Both the position numbers and the translations under genes were made by a program. From an uncultured Clostridia bacterium (lineage in GTDB: Bacteria; Bacillota; Clostridia; Peptostreptococcales; Anaerovoracaceae): DNA of 19,410 bases. Shown here piece after piece: positions 7,534 to 15,138 of the stretch (position 1 is the first letter of the stretch; each line of letters opens with the position of its first letter). The stretch lies in NCBI GenBank assembly GCA_934277655.1, contig CAKQVC010000010.1, forward strand, positions 1 to 19,410, written 5' to 3'. The notes beneath the pieces were generated by a model. It worked only from the letters and a program-made list of their open reading frames with translations, did not search any database and was not told where the DNA came from.

Positions 7534-10173
7534 ATGAAACAACTTGTCTATTCCTTTAACGAAGGTTCCAGAGACATGGCACAGCTTCTCGGCATCAAGG
7601 GTGCAAACCTTGCAGAGATGAGTCAGATCGGTCTGCCTGTACCCTTCGGATTCACGATCACCGCGGAGGCATGTAGACGTTTTTACGATGACAATGAAAC
7701 GATTTCGCAGGAACTGATGGATGCTGTCCGTGATAAGATCAGTGAACTGGAAAATGTGACAGGAAAGATCTTTGGAAGCGGGGAAAACCCGCTTCTAGTT
7801 TCTGTTCGTTCCGGCGCAGCAGTTTCTATGCCGGGCATGATGGATACAGTTTTGAATTTGGGACTAAACGATGAAAGCGTGGAAGGCCTTTCAGCTCTTA
7901 CAGAGAACCGGAGATTCGCTATGGACAGCTACCGCCGTTTTATCCAGATGTTTGGAGAAGTGGTTCTGGGGATTCCAAAGACGAAGTTTGATGAGATTTT
8001 CGACGGAAAAAAATCGGAAAAAAAGGTCAGATTTGATGTAGACTTAACAGCAGAAGATCTGGAAGAAACAGTAGATCGCTATAAAGAGCTGGTGCTTTCA
8101 GAAACCGGACGTGATTTTCCGCAGAATCCAAAGGAGCAGCTACTGGAAGCTGTAAAAGCTGTGTTCCGTTCCTGGAAGAATGACAGGGCCGTTCTATACA
8201 GAAAAATCAACAAGATTTCTTCTAATTTAGGGACTGCCGTCAATGTGCAGGCCATGGTTTTCGGAAATATGGGAGACAGTTCCTGCACAGGTGTGGCTTT
8301 TACCAGAAATCCGTCAGATGGCACGAATCAGATATTTGGAGAATTTCTGATGAATGCACAAGGAGAGGATGTTGTAGCAGGCATCCGGACACCACAGAAC
8401 ATAGAAAAGATGGAAGAAATATTTCCGGAGCTTTATAAAAGCTTCATTAAGATTGCGGAGCTTCTGGAAAAACATAATAAAGATATGCAGGAAATGGAGT
8501 TTACCATTGAAAATAATAAACTTTATATGCTGCAGACCAGAAACGGCAACCGGACAGCACGCGCTGCAGTCAAGATTGCTGTTGATATGGTAAACGAGGG
8601 GCTGATTGACGAAAGAACTGCTGTTACAAAATTGCAGCCGGAACAGATTGACCAGCTTCTCCATCCTGAGTTTGATTTATGCGAGTTGCAAAACGCCGTT
8701 CCTATAGCAAAGGGTCTTCCGGCATCGCCAGGAGCCTGCTGGGGAAAAATCTGCTTCCGCACAGAGGATGCCGAACGAGAAGTTCGAAGGAATCATAAAG
8801 TGATCCTGGTTCGGGAAGAGACTTCTCCAGAAGATCTGGCAGGAATGGTGGCAGCAGAGGGAATTCTGACTGCCAGAGGCGGTATGACCAGCCATGCAGC
8901 TGTTATCGCAAGAGGAATGGGAAAATGCTGTGTATCAGGATGTTCTCAACTTCGTATCAGTGAAAAAGAAAAAATGATTACAGCGCCGGATGGTAAAATT
9001 TATAGAGAAGGCGAATATCTTTCTTTAAACGGCAATACCGGACAGATCTATGCAGGGAAAGTAAAGACCGTAAAAGCAGAGCTTGCTGAGGATTTCAATA
9101 CGCTTATGGAGTGGGCTGACGAGATTCGCGAACTGAAAATCCGTACCAATGCGGACAATCTGACAGAAGCCAGACAGGCAGATGAGTTTGGAGCAGAAGG
9201 AATCGGATTGTTTCGGACAGAGTATATGTTCTTTTCGGAAAAGCGCATGCAGGAAATGCGTAAGCTGATACTTGCAGATACCCCGGAGAAACAGGCGGAA
9301 GCGGCTGCAGCGCTGAAACCAATGCAGCAGAAAGATTTCGAGGAAATTTATAAAGTGATGGGCGACCGGCCGGTAACGATCAGGTTACTGGATCCACCAC
9401 TGAGCGACTTTCTGCCGCAAAGCCCTGATGATATCAGACAGCTTGCAGAAACGCTGGGTCTTACTTATGAGGAAACATCTCAAAAAATCGAAGAGCTTCA
9501 GGAGTCCAATCCGATGATGGGACATCGAGGTTGCAGACTGGCGGTAACTTCACCAGCTATCGTGGTTATGCAGACGGCAGCAATCATGGATGCGGCAATT
9601 ACAATCAAAAAAGAGTTTGGCTATGACATTGAACCGGAAATTATGATTCCCTTAGTCAGCAGTGCGTCAGAAATGAAAACAGTAAAAAAGATCGTGATGC
9701 AGACAGCAGATCGTTGTATCGCAAGCAGCGGAATAGAGATGGAGTATATGGTAGGAATCATGATCGAAACTCCGAGAGCAGCAATAACTGCTGATGAACT
9801 TGCAAAGGAAGCGGACTTTTTCTCGTTTGGAACCAATGACCTCACACAGCTGGTTTATGGACTTTCCAGAGATGATACTGGCAAACTGATTGAGACATAT
9901 ATGGAAGATGGATTGTTTACGGAAGATCCATTTCAGACTTTAGACCAGGATGGTGTAGGCAGACTGGTATCCATGGCAGCTAAAGCAGGACGACAGACAA
10001 GGCCGAAGATAAAACTGGGGATTTGCGGAGAGCATGGTGGCGATCCGAAAACGATTGCATTTTGCAATGCATTGGATTTAAGCTATGTTTCCTGCTCACC
10101 GTATCGCGTACCGGCTGCAAGACTGGCAGCTGCCCAGTCAGTTGTTCGCAGCGAAGAAGAAAAAGAGGGATAA
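7534..10173 (+). CDS. ppdK: Pyruvate, phosphate dikinase
   Basis: An 879-residue PPDK that interconverts ATP, pyruvate and phosphate with AMP, phosphoenolpyruvate and pyrophosphate. It is a central glycolytic or gluconeogenic enzyme in many anaerobic Clostridia. The N-terminal ATP-binding domain contains SVRSGAAVSMPGMMDTVLNL. The swivelling domain carries the phosphorylated His454 in GGMTSHAAV, with Thr452 and Ser453 beside it. The C-terminal PEP/pyruvate TIM barrel includes GIGLFRTEYMFF, MIETPRAA and GICGEHGGDP with catalytic Cys831. The length and the Cys position match the well-studied Clostridium symbiosum enzyme closely. ATG 7534 follows glyS by 18 bases with a GGAG site. It is co-transcribed with the next small gene. 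Confidence 0.98.
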   Translation: MKQLVYSFNEGSRDMAQLLGIKGANLAEMSQIGLPVPFGFTITAEACRRFYDDNETISQELMDAVRDKISELENVTGKIFGSGENPLLVSVRSGAAVSMPGMMDTVLNLGLNDESVEGLSALTENRRFAMDSYRRFIQMFGEVVLGIPKTKFDEIFDGKKSEKKVRFDVDLTAEDLEETVDRYKELVLSETGRDFPQNPKEQLLEAVKAVFRSWKNDRAVLYRKINKISSNLGTAVNVQAMVFGNMGDSSCTGVAFTRNPSDGTNQIFGEFLMNAQGEDVVAGIRTPQNIEKMEEIFPELYKSFIKIAELLEKHNKDMQEMEFTIENNKLYMLQTRNGNRTARAAVKIAVDMVNEGLIDERTAVTKLQPEQIDQLLHPEFDLCELQNAVPIAKGLPASPGACWGKICFRTEDAEREVRRNHKVILVREETSPEDLAGMVAAEGILTARGGMTSHAAVIARGMGKCCVSGCSQLRISEKEKMITAPDGKIYREGEYLSLNGNTGQIYAGKVKTVKAELAEDFNTLMEWADEIRELKIRTNADNLTEARQADEFGAEGIGLFRTEYMFFSEKRMQEMRKLILADTPEKQAEAAAALKPMQQKDFEEIYKVMGDRPVTIRLLDPPLSDFLPQSPDDIRQLAETLGLTYEETSQKIEELQESNPMMGHRGCRLAVTSPAIVVMQTAAIMDAAITIKKEFGYDIEPEIMIPLVSSASEMKTVKKIVMQTADRCIASSGIEMEYMVGIMIETPRAAITADELAKEADFFSFGTNDLTQLVYGLSRDDTGKLIETYMEDGLFTEDPFQTLDQDGVGRLVSMAAKAGRQTRPKIKLGICGEHGGDPKTIAFCNALDLSYVSCSPYRVPAARLAAAQSVVRSEEEKEG

Positions 10174-10175
10174 AG

Positions 10176-10652
10176 ATGGATTCACTTTGGGGAACGACAT
10201 GGGGAGATATTGTAATGACATTGCTCATTTCCATGACGCCGGTTTTAGAACTGCGTGCAGCGATTCCGGCAGCTGTCATTGCAGGTTTGAATCTGCATAT
10301 TGCTTTTCTGACAGCTATTATCGGTAACTTGATTCCGGTTCCGTTTATTATTGTGTTTATCCGAAAAGTGTTTAAGTGGATGCAGACCAAAAGTGAAAAA
10401 CTGGGCCGGATTGTACAGCATTTCGAAGGAAAAGCAAATGAAAAAAAAGAAAAGGTACTGCAGTATCAGTTTTGGGGACTGATGATACTGGTAGCTGTTC
10501 CACTTCCGGGAACGGGTGCCTGGACAGGAGCACTGGTTGCAGCAATGCTGGATATGCAGCTGAAACGTGCCTTTCCGGCAATTGCAGCAGGGGTGTTGAT
10601 CGCGGGGCTGATCGTAACCTGTGCGACTTATGGGATAGGAGCGTTGCTATAG
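10176..10652 (+). CDS. Small multidrug export family membrane protein (COG2426)
   Basis: A 158-residue integral membrane protein that appears to belong to the Sm_multidrug_ex family (PF06695/COG2426). Hydrophobic segments are visible at about 12-34, 36-62, 97-118 and 130-156. Typical features are an early acidic/arginine motif (MTPVLELRAAIP), a GNLIPVPFI stretch and an internal PLPGTGAWTGAL loop. Despite its family name, transport activity is not well established. The start ATG 10176 lies two bases after the ppdK stop with GAGGGA upstream. A longer frame from 10023 overlaps the ppdK 3' end and is rejected. It is the last gene before the terminator near 10690-10743. Confidence 0.82.
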   Translation: MDSLWGTTWGDIVMTLLISMTPVLELRAAIPAAVIAGLNLHIAFLTAIIGNLIPVPFIIVFIRKVFKWMQTKSEKLGRIVQHFEGKANEKKEKVLQYQFWGLMILVAVPLPGTGAWTGALVAAMLDMQLKRAFPAIAAGVLIAGLIVTCATYGIGALL

Positions 10653-10686
10653 CGAAAAAAGTATAAAGATTTGTTGGATTTTGATC

Positions 10687-10743
10687 AGAAAGAAGCCGGA
10701 AAAAAGCTGCGAAAGTAAGGCAGCTTCAAAGGGCTTCTTTTTG
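10687..10743 (+). terminator. Intrinsic terminator after the yqfC...ppdK run
   Basis: AAGAAGCC at 10690-10697 pairs with GGCTTCTT at 10732-10739. Nested inside, AAGCTGC at about 10704-10710 pairs with GCAGCTT at about 10720-10726. A T-rich tract follows directly. It lies 40 bases after the membrane protein gene and ends the upstream transcription unit. Confidence 0.85.
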
Positions 10744-10848
10744 TATGCAAACGCTTTGTCACTGACGAAAGAGAAATATAAGAGCAGGTTCTGCAGCAAA
10801 ACCGGCGGGTGGATGAAGATAGGAGCGAGTTCTTAAAGAATAAAAAGA
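10744..10848. other. Gap between terminator and purF promoter, nothing recognised
   Basis: About 105 bases. No ORF with a ribosome site, no strong hairpin and no recognisable RNA was seen. It is part of the roughly 310-base gene-free stretch before purF. Confidence 0.5.
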
Positions 10849-10877
10849 TTGACGAAAAAAGTCAGGAGTATTATAAT
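10849..10877 (+). promoter_or_regulatory. Sigma-A promoter of purF
   Basis: TTGACG at 10849-10854 and TATAAT at 10872-10877 are separated by exactly 17 bases. Predicted transcription start is about 10884, giving a leader of about 80 bases before purF. Confidence 0.88.
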
Positions 10878-10879
10878 TA

Positions 10880-10919
10880 AAACCAAGAATCGACTTTCGA
10901 ATTGTGAAAAAATTGGTTT
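10880..10919. repeat. Dyad at the purF transcription start
   Basis: AAACCAA at 10880-10886 is matched by TTGGTTT at 10913-10919, and a TTCGAA palindrome lies in the interval. It spans the predicted start point, so an operator role is possible. It does not clearly match the Bacillus PurBox. Confidence 0.4.
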
Positions 10920-10964
10920 AGAAAACAAAAAGACGATAAAAAGCTAGAAAGAGAGACTCGGATT

Positions 10965-12407
10965 ATGGATAAACTTAGAGAAGAATGTGGCGTGTTTGGT
11001 ATCTTTTCAGACACAACGGAAGACCTGGCAAGATCCTGCTATTATGGACTTTTTGCATTGCAGCACCGGGGACAGGAGAGCTGCGGCATTGTGGTCAATG
11101 ATGATGGCTTGTTTCACGACTACAAGGATGTGGGACTGGTTAATGATGTGTTTACCAGAGATGTTCTTGACAGATTGGGGTATGGCAACATAGCAGTTGG
11201 TCATGTGCGGTACGGTACGACCGGAGGTAACGGCAGACTGAACGCCCAGCCAATCGTGGTAAATCACGTAAAGGGGCGGATGGCACTGGCTCATAACGGT
11301 AATCTGACCAATTCCTTTGAACTGCGGGAAGAACTTGAACTTACGGGATCCATCTTTCATACAACCAGTGATACCGAGGTGATTTCTTATATCATCACGA
11401 AAGAACGTTTGACAGCGCCATCCATGGAGGCCGCTGTCAATCAGGCGATGTATCGCTTAAAAGGAGCGTACTCACTGGTCATCATGTCTCCATCAAAATT
11501 GATTGCAGCCAGAGATGAGAAAGGCTTTCGCCCGTTGTGTTACGGCATTACAGAAGATGGAAAATATGTAGTTGCTTCTGAAAGCTGTGCCCTGGATGCT
11601 GTGGGTGCAAAGTTTGTACGAGACATCCAGCCAGGAGAAATCCTTGTTTTTACGAAGGAGGGGATTACATCGATCACTGATCATTGCGGCAGACAGAAAC
11701 AGACAATGTGTGTGTTTGAATATATCTATTTTGCGCGGCCGGATTCAGTTATTGATGGTTATTCGGTACATGATGCACGCCTCAGGGCAGGAGAATTCCT
11801 GGCAAAACAACATCCCGTAGATGCAGATGTTGTTATCGGAGTTCCGGATTCCGGACTGGATGCGGCACTGGGATATGCAAATGCATCAGGAATACCGTAC
11901 GGCATTGGCTTTATCAAGAATAAGTATATCGGGAGAACCTTTATTTCTCCGGGGCAGGCGAATCGTGAAGATAAGGTAAAGATCAAGCTGAATACGATTT
12001 CCAGTACTGTCTGCGGAAAACGTGTTGTCATGGTAGATGATTCAATCGTGAGGGGAACGACATGCGGACCGATCATCAAATTGCTTCGGGAGGCTGGTGC
12101 AACAGAGGTTCACATGCGTGTATCGGCACCGCCATTTACAGATCCTTGCTATTACGGTGTAGACATTGATTCCAGAGATAATCTGATCGCAAACCATCAC
12201 ACGATTGAAGAAATCCGTCAGATCATCGGGGCAGATAGTCTCGGCTATCTCAGCATGGAAGACGTGGTGCATCTGACAGCAGACGATGACGGAGACCGAT
12301 TCTGCACAGCCTGCTTCAGCGGACAATATCCGACAGAAGTGCCAAGCGACACAAGAAAGAACCGTTTCGAGGGAAAAATATCGGAATCGGCAAAAGAAAG
12401 GGGTTAA
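10965..12407 (+). CDS. purF: Amidophosphoribosyltransferase (PurF)
   Basis: A 480-residue enzyme for the first committed step of purine synthesis: PRPP plus glutamine gives 5-phosphoribosylamine. A seven-residue propeptide (MDKLREE) precedes the nucleophile Cys8 in CGVFGIF, so self-cleavage is expected. The N-terminal Ntn glutaminase domain contains LQHRGQES. The phosphoribosyltransferase domain has the PRPP loop VDDSIVRGT at 357-365. Cysteines at 249, 395, 447 and 450 (CVFEY, DPCYYG, FCTAC) match the 4Fe-4S ligand pattern of the Bacillus-type, oxygen-sensitive enzyme. It is alone on its transcript, with no other pur gene in the window. The start ATG 10965 is preceded by GAAAGAGAG. Confidence 0.97.
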   Translation: MDKLREECGVFGIFSDTTEDLARSCYYGLFALQHRGQESCGIVVNDDGLFHDYKDVGLVNDVFTRDVLDRLGYGNIAVGHVRYGTTGGNGRLNAQPIVVNHVKGRMALAHNGNLTNSFELREELELTGSIFHTTSDTEVISYIITKERLTAPSMEAAVNQAMYRLKGAYSLVIMSPSKLIAARDEKGFRPLCYGITEDGKYVVASESCALDAVGAKFVRDIQPGEILVFTKEGITSITDHCGRQKQTMCVFEYIYFARPDSVIDGYSVHDARLRAGEFLAKQHPVDADVVIGVPDSGLDAALGYANASGIPYGIGFIKNKYIGRTFISPGQANREDKVKIKLNTISSTVCGKRVVMVDDSIVRGTTCGPIIKLLREAGATEVHMRVSAPPFTDPCYYGVDIDSRDNLIANHHTIEEIRQIIGADSLGYLSMEDVVHLTADDDGDRFCTACFSGQYPTEVPSDTRKNRFEGKISESAKERG

Positions 12408-12493
12408 AGGCAGAAGCACTGATCCTGTAAACCTAAGACAGCTCGAAAAACGGCAAAAATATCGAAACTGAGCGGGAAAATTTTGCGAAGAGG

Positions 12494-12522
12494 TTGATTT
12501 TAGAAAAAGGGTTCTATATAAT
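12494..12522 (+). promoter_or_regulatory. Sigma-A promoter of the thiamine salvage operon
   Basis: TTGATT at 12494-12499 and TATAAT at 12517-12522, 17-base spacer. It lies just upstream of the TPP riboswitch, with transcription predicted to start near 12529. Confidence 0.85.
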
Positions 12523-12552
12523 AGAGTAGTGACAACTCGAAAACAGATATAT

Positions 12553-12645
12553 GAAGCAGACGGGAGCTTGAAGTACAGGCTGAGAGGAAGGTGTGACCTT
12601 CGACCGGAATACCTGATTTGGATAATGCCAACGGAGGGACTTATA
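12553..12645 (+). promoter_or_regulatory. TPP riboswitch (THI element)
   Basis: The conserved THI-box segments occur in order. GGGAGC at 12562-12567 stands in for the usual GGGGTGC. GGCTGAGAGG lies at 12578-12587. A six-base-pair hairpin GAAGGT/ACCTTC follows at 12587-12601. ACCTGATTTGGATAATGCCA covers 12611-12630, and CGGAGGGA is at about 12632-12639. The pyrimidine-sensing CTGAGA and diphosphate-binding GATAATGCCA cores are intact. It controls the thiM operon through the terminator just downstream. Confidence 0.95.
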
Positions 12646-12676
12646 CAGATACATACATCATGCAGATAAGTTTGAG

Positions 12677-12710
12677 CAGGAATTACCCAAATAAGGTGGT
12701 TCCTGTTTTT
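12677..12710 (+). terminator. Riboswitch-controlled intrinsic terminator
   Basis: CAGGAATTACC at 12677-12687 pairs with GGTGGTTCCTG at 12695-12705 (11 pairs, two of them G-U), with a seven-base loop and then five T. It lies between the TPP aptamer and thiM, as expected for transcription attenuation when TPP is bound. Confidence 0.87.
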
Positions 12711-12769
12711 GCATGGCGTAGAGAACTCCATTTTATTTGTTTGTGGCACGGGAAGAAAGGAAGGCAGAT

Positions 12770-13591
12770 ATGCTGAAAGAAATTTTGCAAAATGTAAGAG
12801 AAAAACATCCATTAATTCATAATATTACAAACTATGTGACAGTCAACGACTGTGCTAACATCTTGCTGGCCTGCGGTGGCTCACCGATCATGGCGGATGA
12901 CATTGAGGAAGTGGAGGAAATTACCACGATCTGCGCGGGACTTAACATTAACATTGGAACACTGAATCAGCGGACTATTCCGGCAATGCTGGCTGCCGGA
13001 AAAAAAGCCAACGAACTTGGTCATCCGGTTGTATTGGATCCGGTGGGGGCAGGTGCGTCGAAACTGCGGACGGAAACTGCAGTTAAGCTGCTGGATGAAG
13101 TAAAATTTGCAACCATCCGTGGCAATATTTCTGAAATCAAGACTTTGGCGATCGGAAGCGGATCTACTAAAGGAGTTGATGCAGATGTCAGCGATGCCGT
13201 TACGGAGGAAAATCTGGCAGAAGCGACGGCGTTTGCGAAAGCCTTTGCAGCGAAAACCCATGCGGTGGTTGCGATCACGGGGGCAATTGATATTGTTGCA
13301 GACAGTGAAAAGGCTTATTGCATCTTTAATGGACATCCAATGATGAGCAGCATTACTGGTACAGGATGCCAGCTTTCAGCTTTAACGGCAGCTTTTGTGA
13401 CAGCAAATCCAGACAAGATGTTGGAAGCTGCAGCATCTGCAGTCTGTGCGATGGGTGTCTGCGGGGAACTTGCCTATGAGCGGCTTGGCGAAAAGGATGG
13501 GAATTCGACATACAGGAATTATATCATTGACGAAATTTTCCATCTGGATGGTCAGACATTAGAAGAAAGAGCAGACTATAAGATTCTGTAG
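12770..13591 (+). CDS. thiM: Hydroxyethylthiazole kinase
   Basis: A 273-residue ThiM of normal length that phosphorylates 4-methyl-5-(2-hydroxyethyl)thiazole for thiamine salvage. The N-terminus LIHNITNYVTVNDCAN (15-30) is diagnostic. DPVGAGAS at 90-97 and RGNISEI at 117-123 are substrate-site motifs, and GTGC at 197-200 carries the catalytic-site Cys200. The start ATG 12770 has AAAGGAAGG at 12756-12764; an upstream in-frame TTG at 12737 lacks a site. First gene after the TPP riboswitch. An 82-base gap with a CGGAAGCTTCCG palindrome separates it from thiE. Confidence 0.97.
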   Translation: MLKEILQNVREKHPLIHNITNYVTVNDCANILLACGGSPIMADDIEEVEEITTICAGLNINIGTLNQRTIPAMLAAGKKANELGHPVVLDPVGAGASKLRTETAVKLLDEVKFATIRGNISEIKTLAIGSGSTKGVDADVSDAVTEENLAEATAFAKAFAAKTHAVVAITGAIDIVADSEKAYCIFNGHPMMSSITGTGCQLSALTAAFVTANPDKMLEAAASAVCAMGVCGELAYERLGEKDGNSTYRNYIIDEIFHLDGQTLEERADYKIL

Positions 13592-13673
13592 AAAACATGC
13601 CGGAGCAGGCTGGTGGTAGATTGTGCTATGCCATGCCATGCGGAAGCTTCCGGTGGAAGGAGCATGAAATAAA

Positions 13674-14318
13674 ATGAAATGTAAAAAAGAAACCATGCGG
13701 CTATATGCAGTGACGGATCGTGCATGGACAGGCAGACAGACCTTGTTGGAACAGGTCGAGGATGCACTGAAGGGTGGGGCAACCTGCGTCCAGTTACGTG
13801 AAAAAGAGCTGGATGAAGAACATTTTCTGCAGGAAGCCATTGCGATGAAGAATTTATGTCATCAATACGGTGTTCCATTTATTGTCAATGATAATGTGGA
13901 GATTGCTATCAAATGCGGTGCGGATGGTGTTCATGTAGGGCAGAGCGATATGGAGGCCGGTGCGGTTCGCAAAAAAACCGGACCGGACATGATCATAGGA
14001 GTGTCAGCACAGACGGTCGAAGCGGCGCTTGCAGCGCAGGCTGCCGGTGCAGATTATCTGGGTGTAGGGGCTGTATTTCCGACATCGACTAAACTGGATG
14101 CCGCAGAGGTTCCACACGACAGACTGAAAGAAATCTGCGAGGCGGTCGCTATTCCGGTCACAGCCATTGGCGGTATTTCGGAGAAAAATATCATGGAACT
14201 GGCGGAATCAGGTGTAGACGGGGTGGCACTGGTATCTGCCATCTTTTCGGCAGAAAATATTCAAGAGGAATGCAGAAAGTTACGTGAGCTTTCGGAAAGG
14301 ATGGTGGCACATGAGTAA
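13674..14318 (+). CDS. thiE: Thiamine-phosphate synthase
   Basis: A 214-residue ThiE TIM barrel that couples HMP pyrophosphate with thiazole phosphate to form thiamine phosphate. Motifs are RLYAVTD (9-15), QLREK (40-44), IVNDN (70-74), GADGVHVGQSD (82-92), GVGAVFPTSTK and a C-terminal AIGGI loop. AAGGAG lies about 11 bases before ATG 13674, a somewhat long spacing; an internal ATG 13695 would still keep the conserved start. The stop overlaps the HAD gene by eight bases, so the two are translationally coupled. Confidence 0.96.
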   Translation: MKCKKETMRLYAVTDRAWTGRQTLLEQVEDALKGGATCVQLREKELDEEHFLQEAIAMKNLCHQYGVPFIVNDNVEIAIKCGADGVHVGQSDMEAGAVRKKTGPDMIIGVSAQTVEAALAAQAAGADYLGVGAVFPTSTKLDAAEVPHDRLKEICEAVAIPVTAIGGISEKNIMELAESGVDGVALVSAIFSAENIQEECRKLRELSERMVAHE

Positions 14319-14964
14319 GCTGCCACGACCGGTAAAAGCAGCCATTTTCGATATGGATGGTACTCTTCTGGATTCTATGGCAGTATGGGATGATATTGCA
14401 CGGCAGTATCTTTTAAGTCTGGGAGTGGACGCAGGACAGGAGGTAAATGATGCAACAGCGCCTATGAGCCTGCCAGAGTCAGCTGCTTACATAAAACAGC
14501 AGTATCAGCTGAAGATGACGGAAGAAGAGATTGCCTCAGGTATCAATGCCATGATAGAGGATTTTTATTTTCATCAGGCGCCGCTGAAAAAAGGAGTAAA
14601 AATGGTCTTACAAATGTTGCAGGACAAAGACATTCCCATGTGCGTGGCAACGGCAACGGATCGGCATCTTGTCGAAGCAGCTTTGCAGCGCTGCAGCGTG
14701 CGGCATTATTTCAAGAGGATATTTACCTGCACAGAGGTTGGCTATGGCAAGACGCAGCCGGAAATTTACCGCCGGTCGGCAGAGTTTTTAGGGGCAAAAT
14801 CTTCGGAAACGCTGGTTTTTGAAGATGTCCTTTTTGCACTGAAAACGGCTGCAGATGATGGATTTTTGACCGTTGCAGTGTTTGACACGCACGAACCAAG
14901 GCAGGAAGCATTGAAAAAAAAGGCAGATGTGTATCTGCGGGATTTTTCAGAGTTTCAGATATAA
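14311..14964 (+). CDS. HAD-superfamily phosphatase in thiamine operon
   Basis: A 217-residue subfamily IA HAD hydrolase, cytoplasmic. Motif I is FDMDGTLLDS with nucleophile Asp14 and acid Asp16. Motif II lies in MCVATATDRHL, and motif III is Lys in GYGKTQPEIY. Motif IV is LVFEDVLFALKTAADDG; it has a single clear acidic pair (ED) where many members show GDS or ED. A four-helix-type cap lies at about 25-90. The start ATG 14311 has AAAGGA about nine bases upstream and overlaps thiE; the longer frame from 14284 is not needed. The operon position suggests a thiamine- or HMP-related phosphomonoester substrate (for example thiamine monophosphate), but this is inference. A beta-phosphoglucomutase-like or general sugar phosphatase role is the alternative. 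Confidence 0.85.
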   Translation: MSKLPRPVKAAIFDMDGTLLDSMAVWDDIARQYLLSLGVDAGQEVNDATAPMSLPESAAYIKQQYQLKMTEEEIASGINAMIEDFYFHQAPLKKGVKMVLQMLQDKDIPMCVATATDRHLVEAALQRCSVRHYFKRIFTCTEVGYGKTQPEIYRRSAEFLGAKSSETLVFEDVLFALKTAADDGFLTVAVFDTHEPRQEALKKKADVYLRDFSEFQI

Positions 14965-15097
14965 AGGAGTGCCACGGAGCCAAGCTCCTGCACTCCTGAC
15001 ACGAGACCTGTCGCACTTCTGACATCGCCAAATGGCTCGTCAATCAGTGGACTAGGGCTTCGCGGTGGATTGGGGGCACCACTTTCCGTCGCTATAT
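14965..15097 (+). ncRNA. Folded intergenic segment between HAD gene and thiD
   Basis: A strong hairpin begins immediately after the HAD stop: AGGAGTGC (14965-14972) pairs with GCACTCCT (14990-14997), and inside it GGAGC (14976-14980) pairs with GCTCC (14984-14988). A second helix is ACGAG (15001-15005) with CTCGT (15036-15040), containing a GCC-AAAT-GGC hairpin. A third is AGTGG (15046-15050) with CCACT (15079-15083). The segment is GC-richer than the flanking DNA and carries no ORF. No T-run follows the first hairpin, so it is not a normal terminator. It could be a dispersed repeat, an mRNA-processing or stabilising element, or an unknown structured RNA. Confidence 0.45.
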
Positions 15098-15138
15098 AAA
15101 AATAATGCGAAAATCAAAGAAAACAAAGGAGAAATAGT

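Noticed and set aside
12042..12812. 256-codon minus-strand ORF opposite the purF end and the TPP riboswitch
   Set aside because: It lies antisense to the purF 3' end, a clear riboswitch and the thiM start; its composition is unlike a real protein and it has no credible ribosome site.
13641..13652. CGGAAGCTTCCG palindrome between thiM and thiE
   Set aside because: Only 12 bases, no T-run and no partner motif. A loop-less palindrome of this size may be chance or a minor hairpin.
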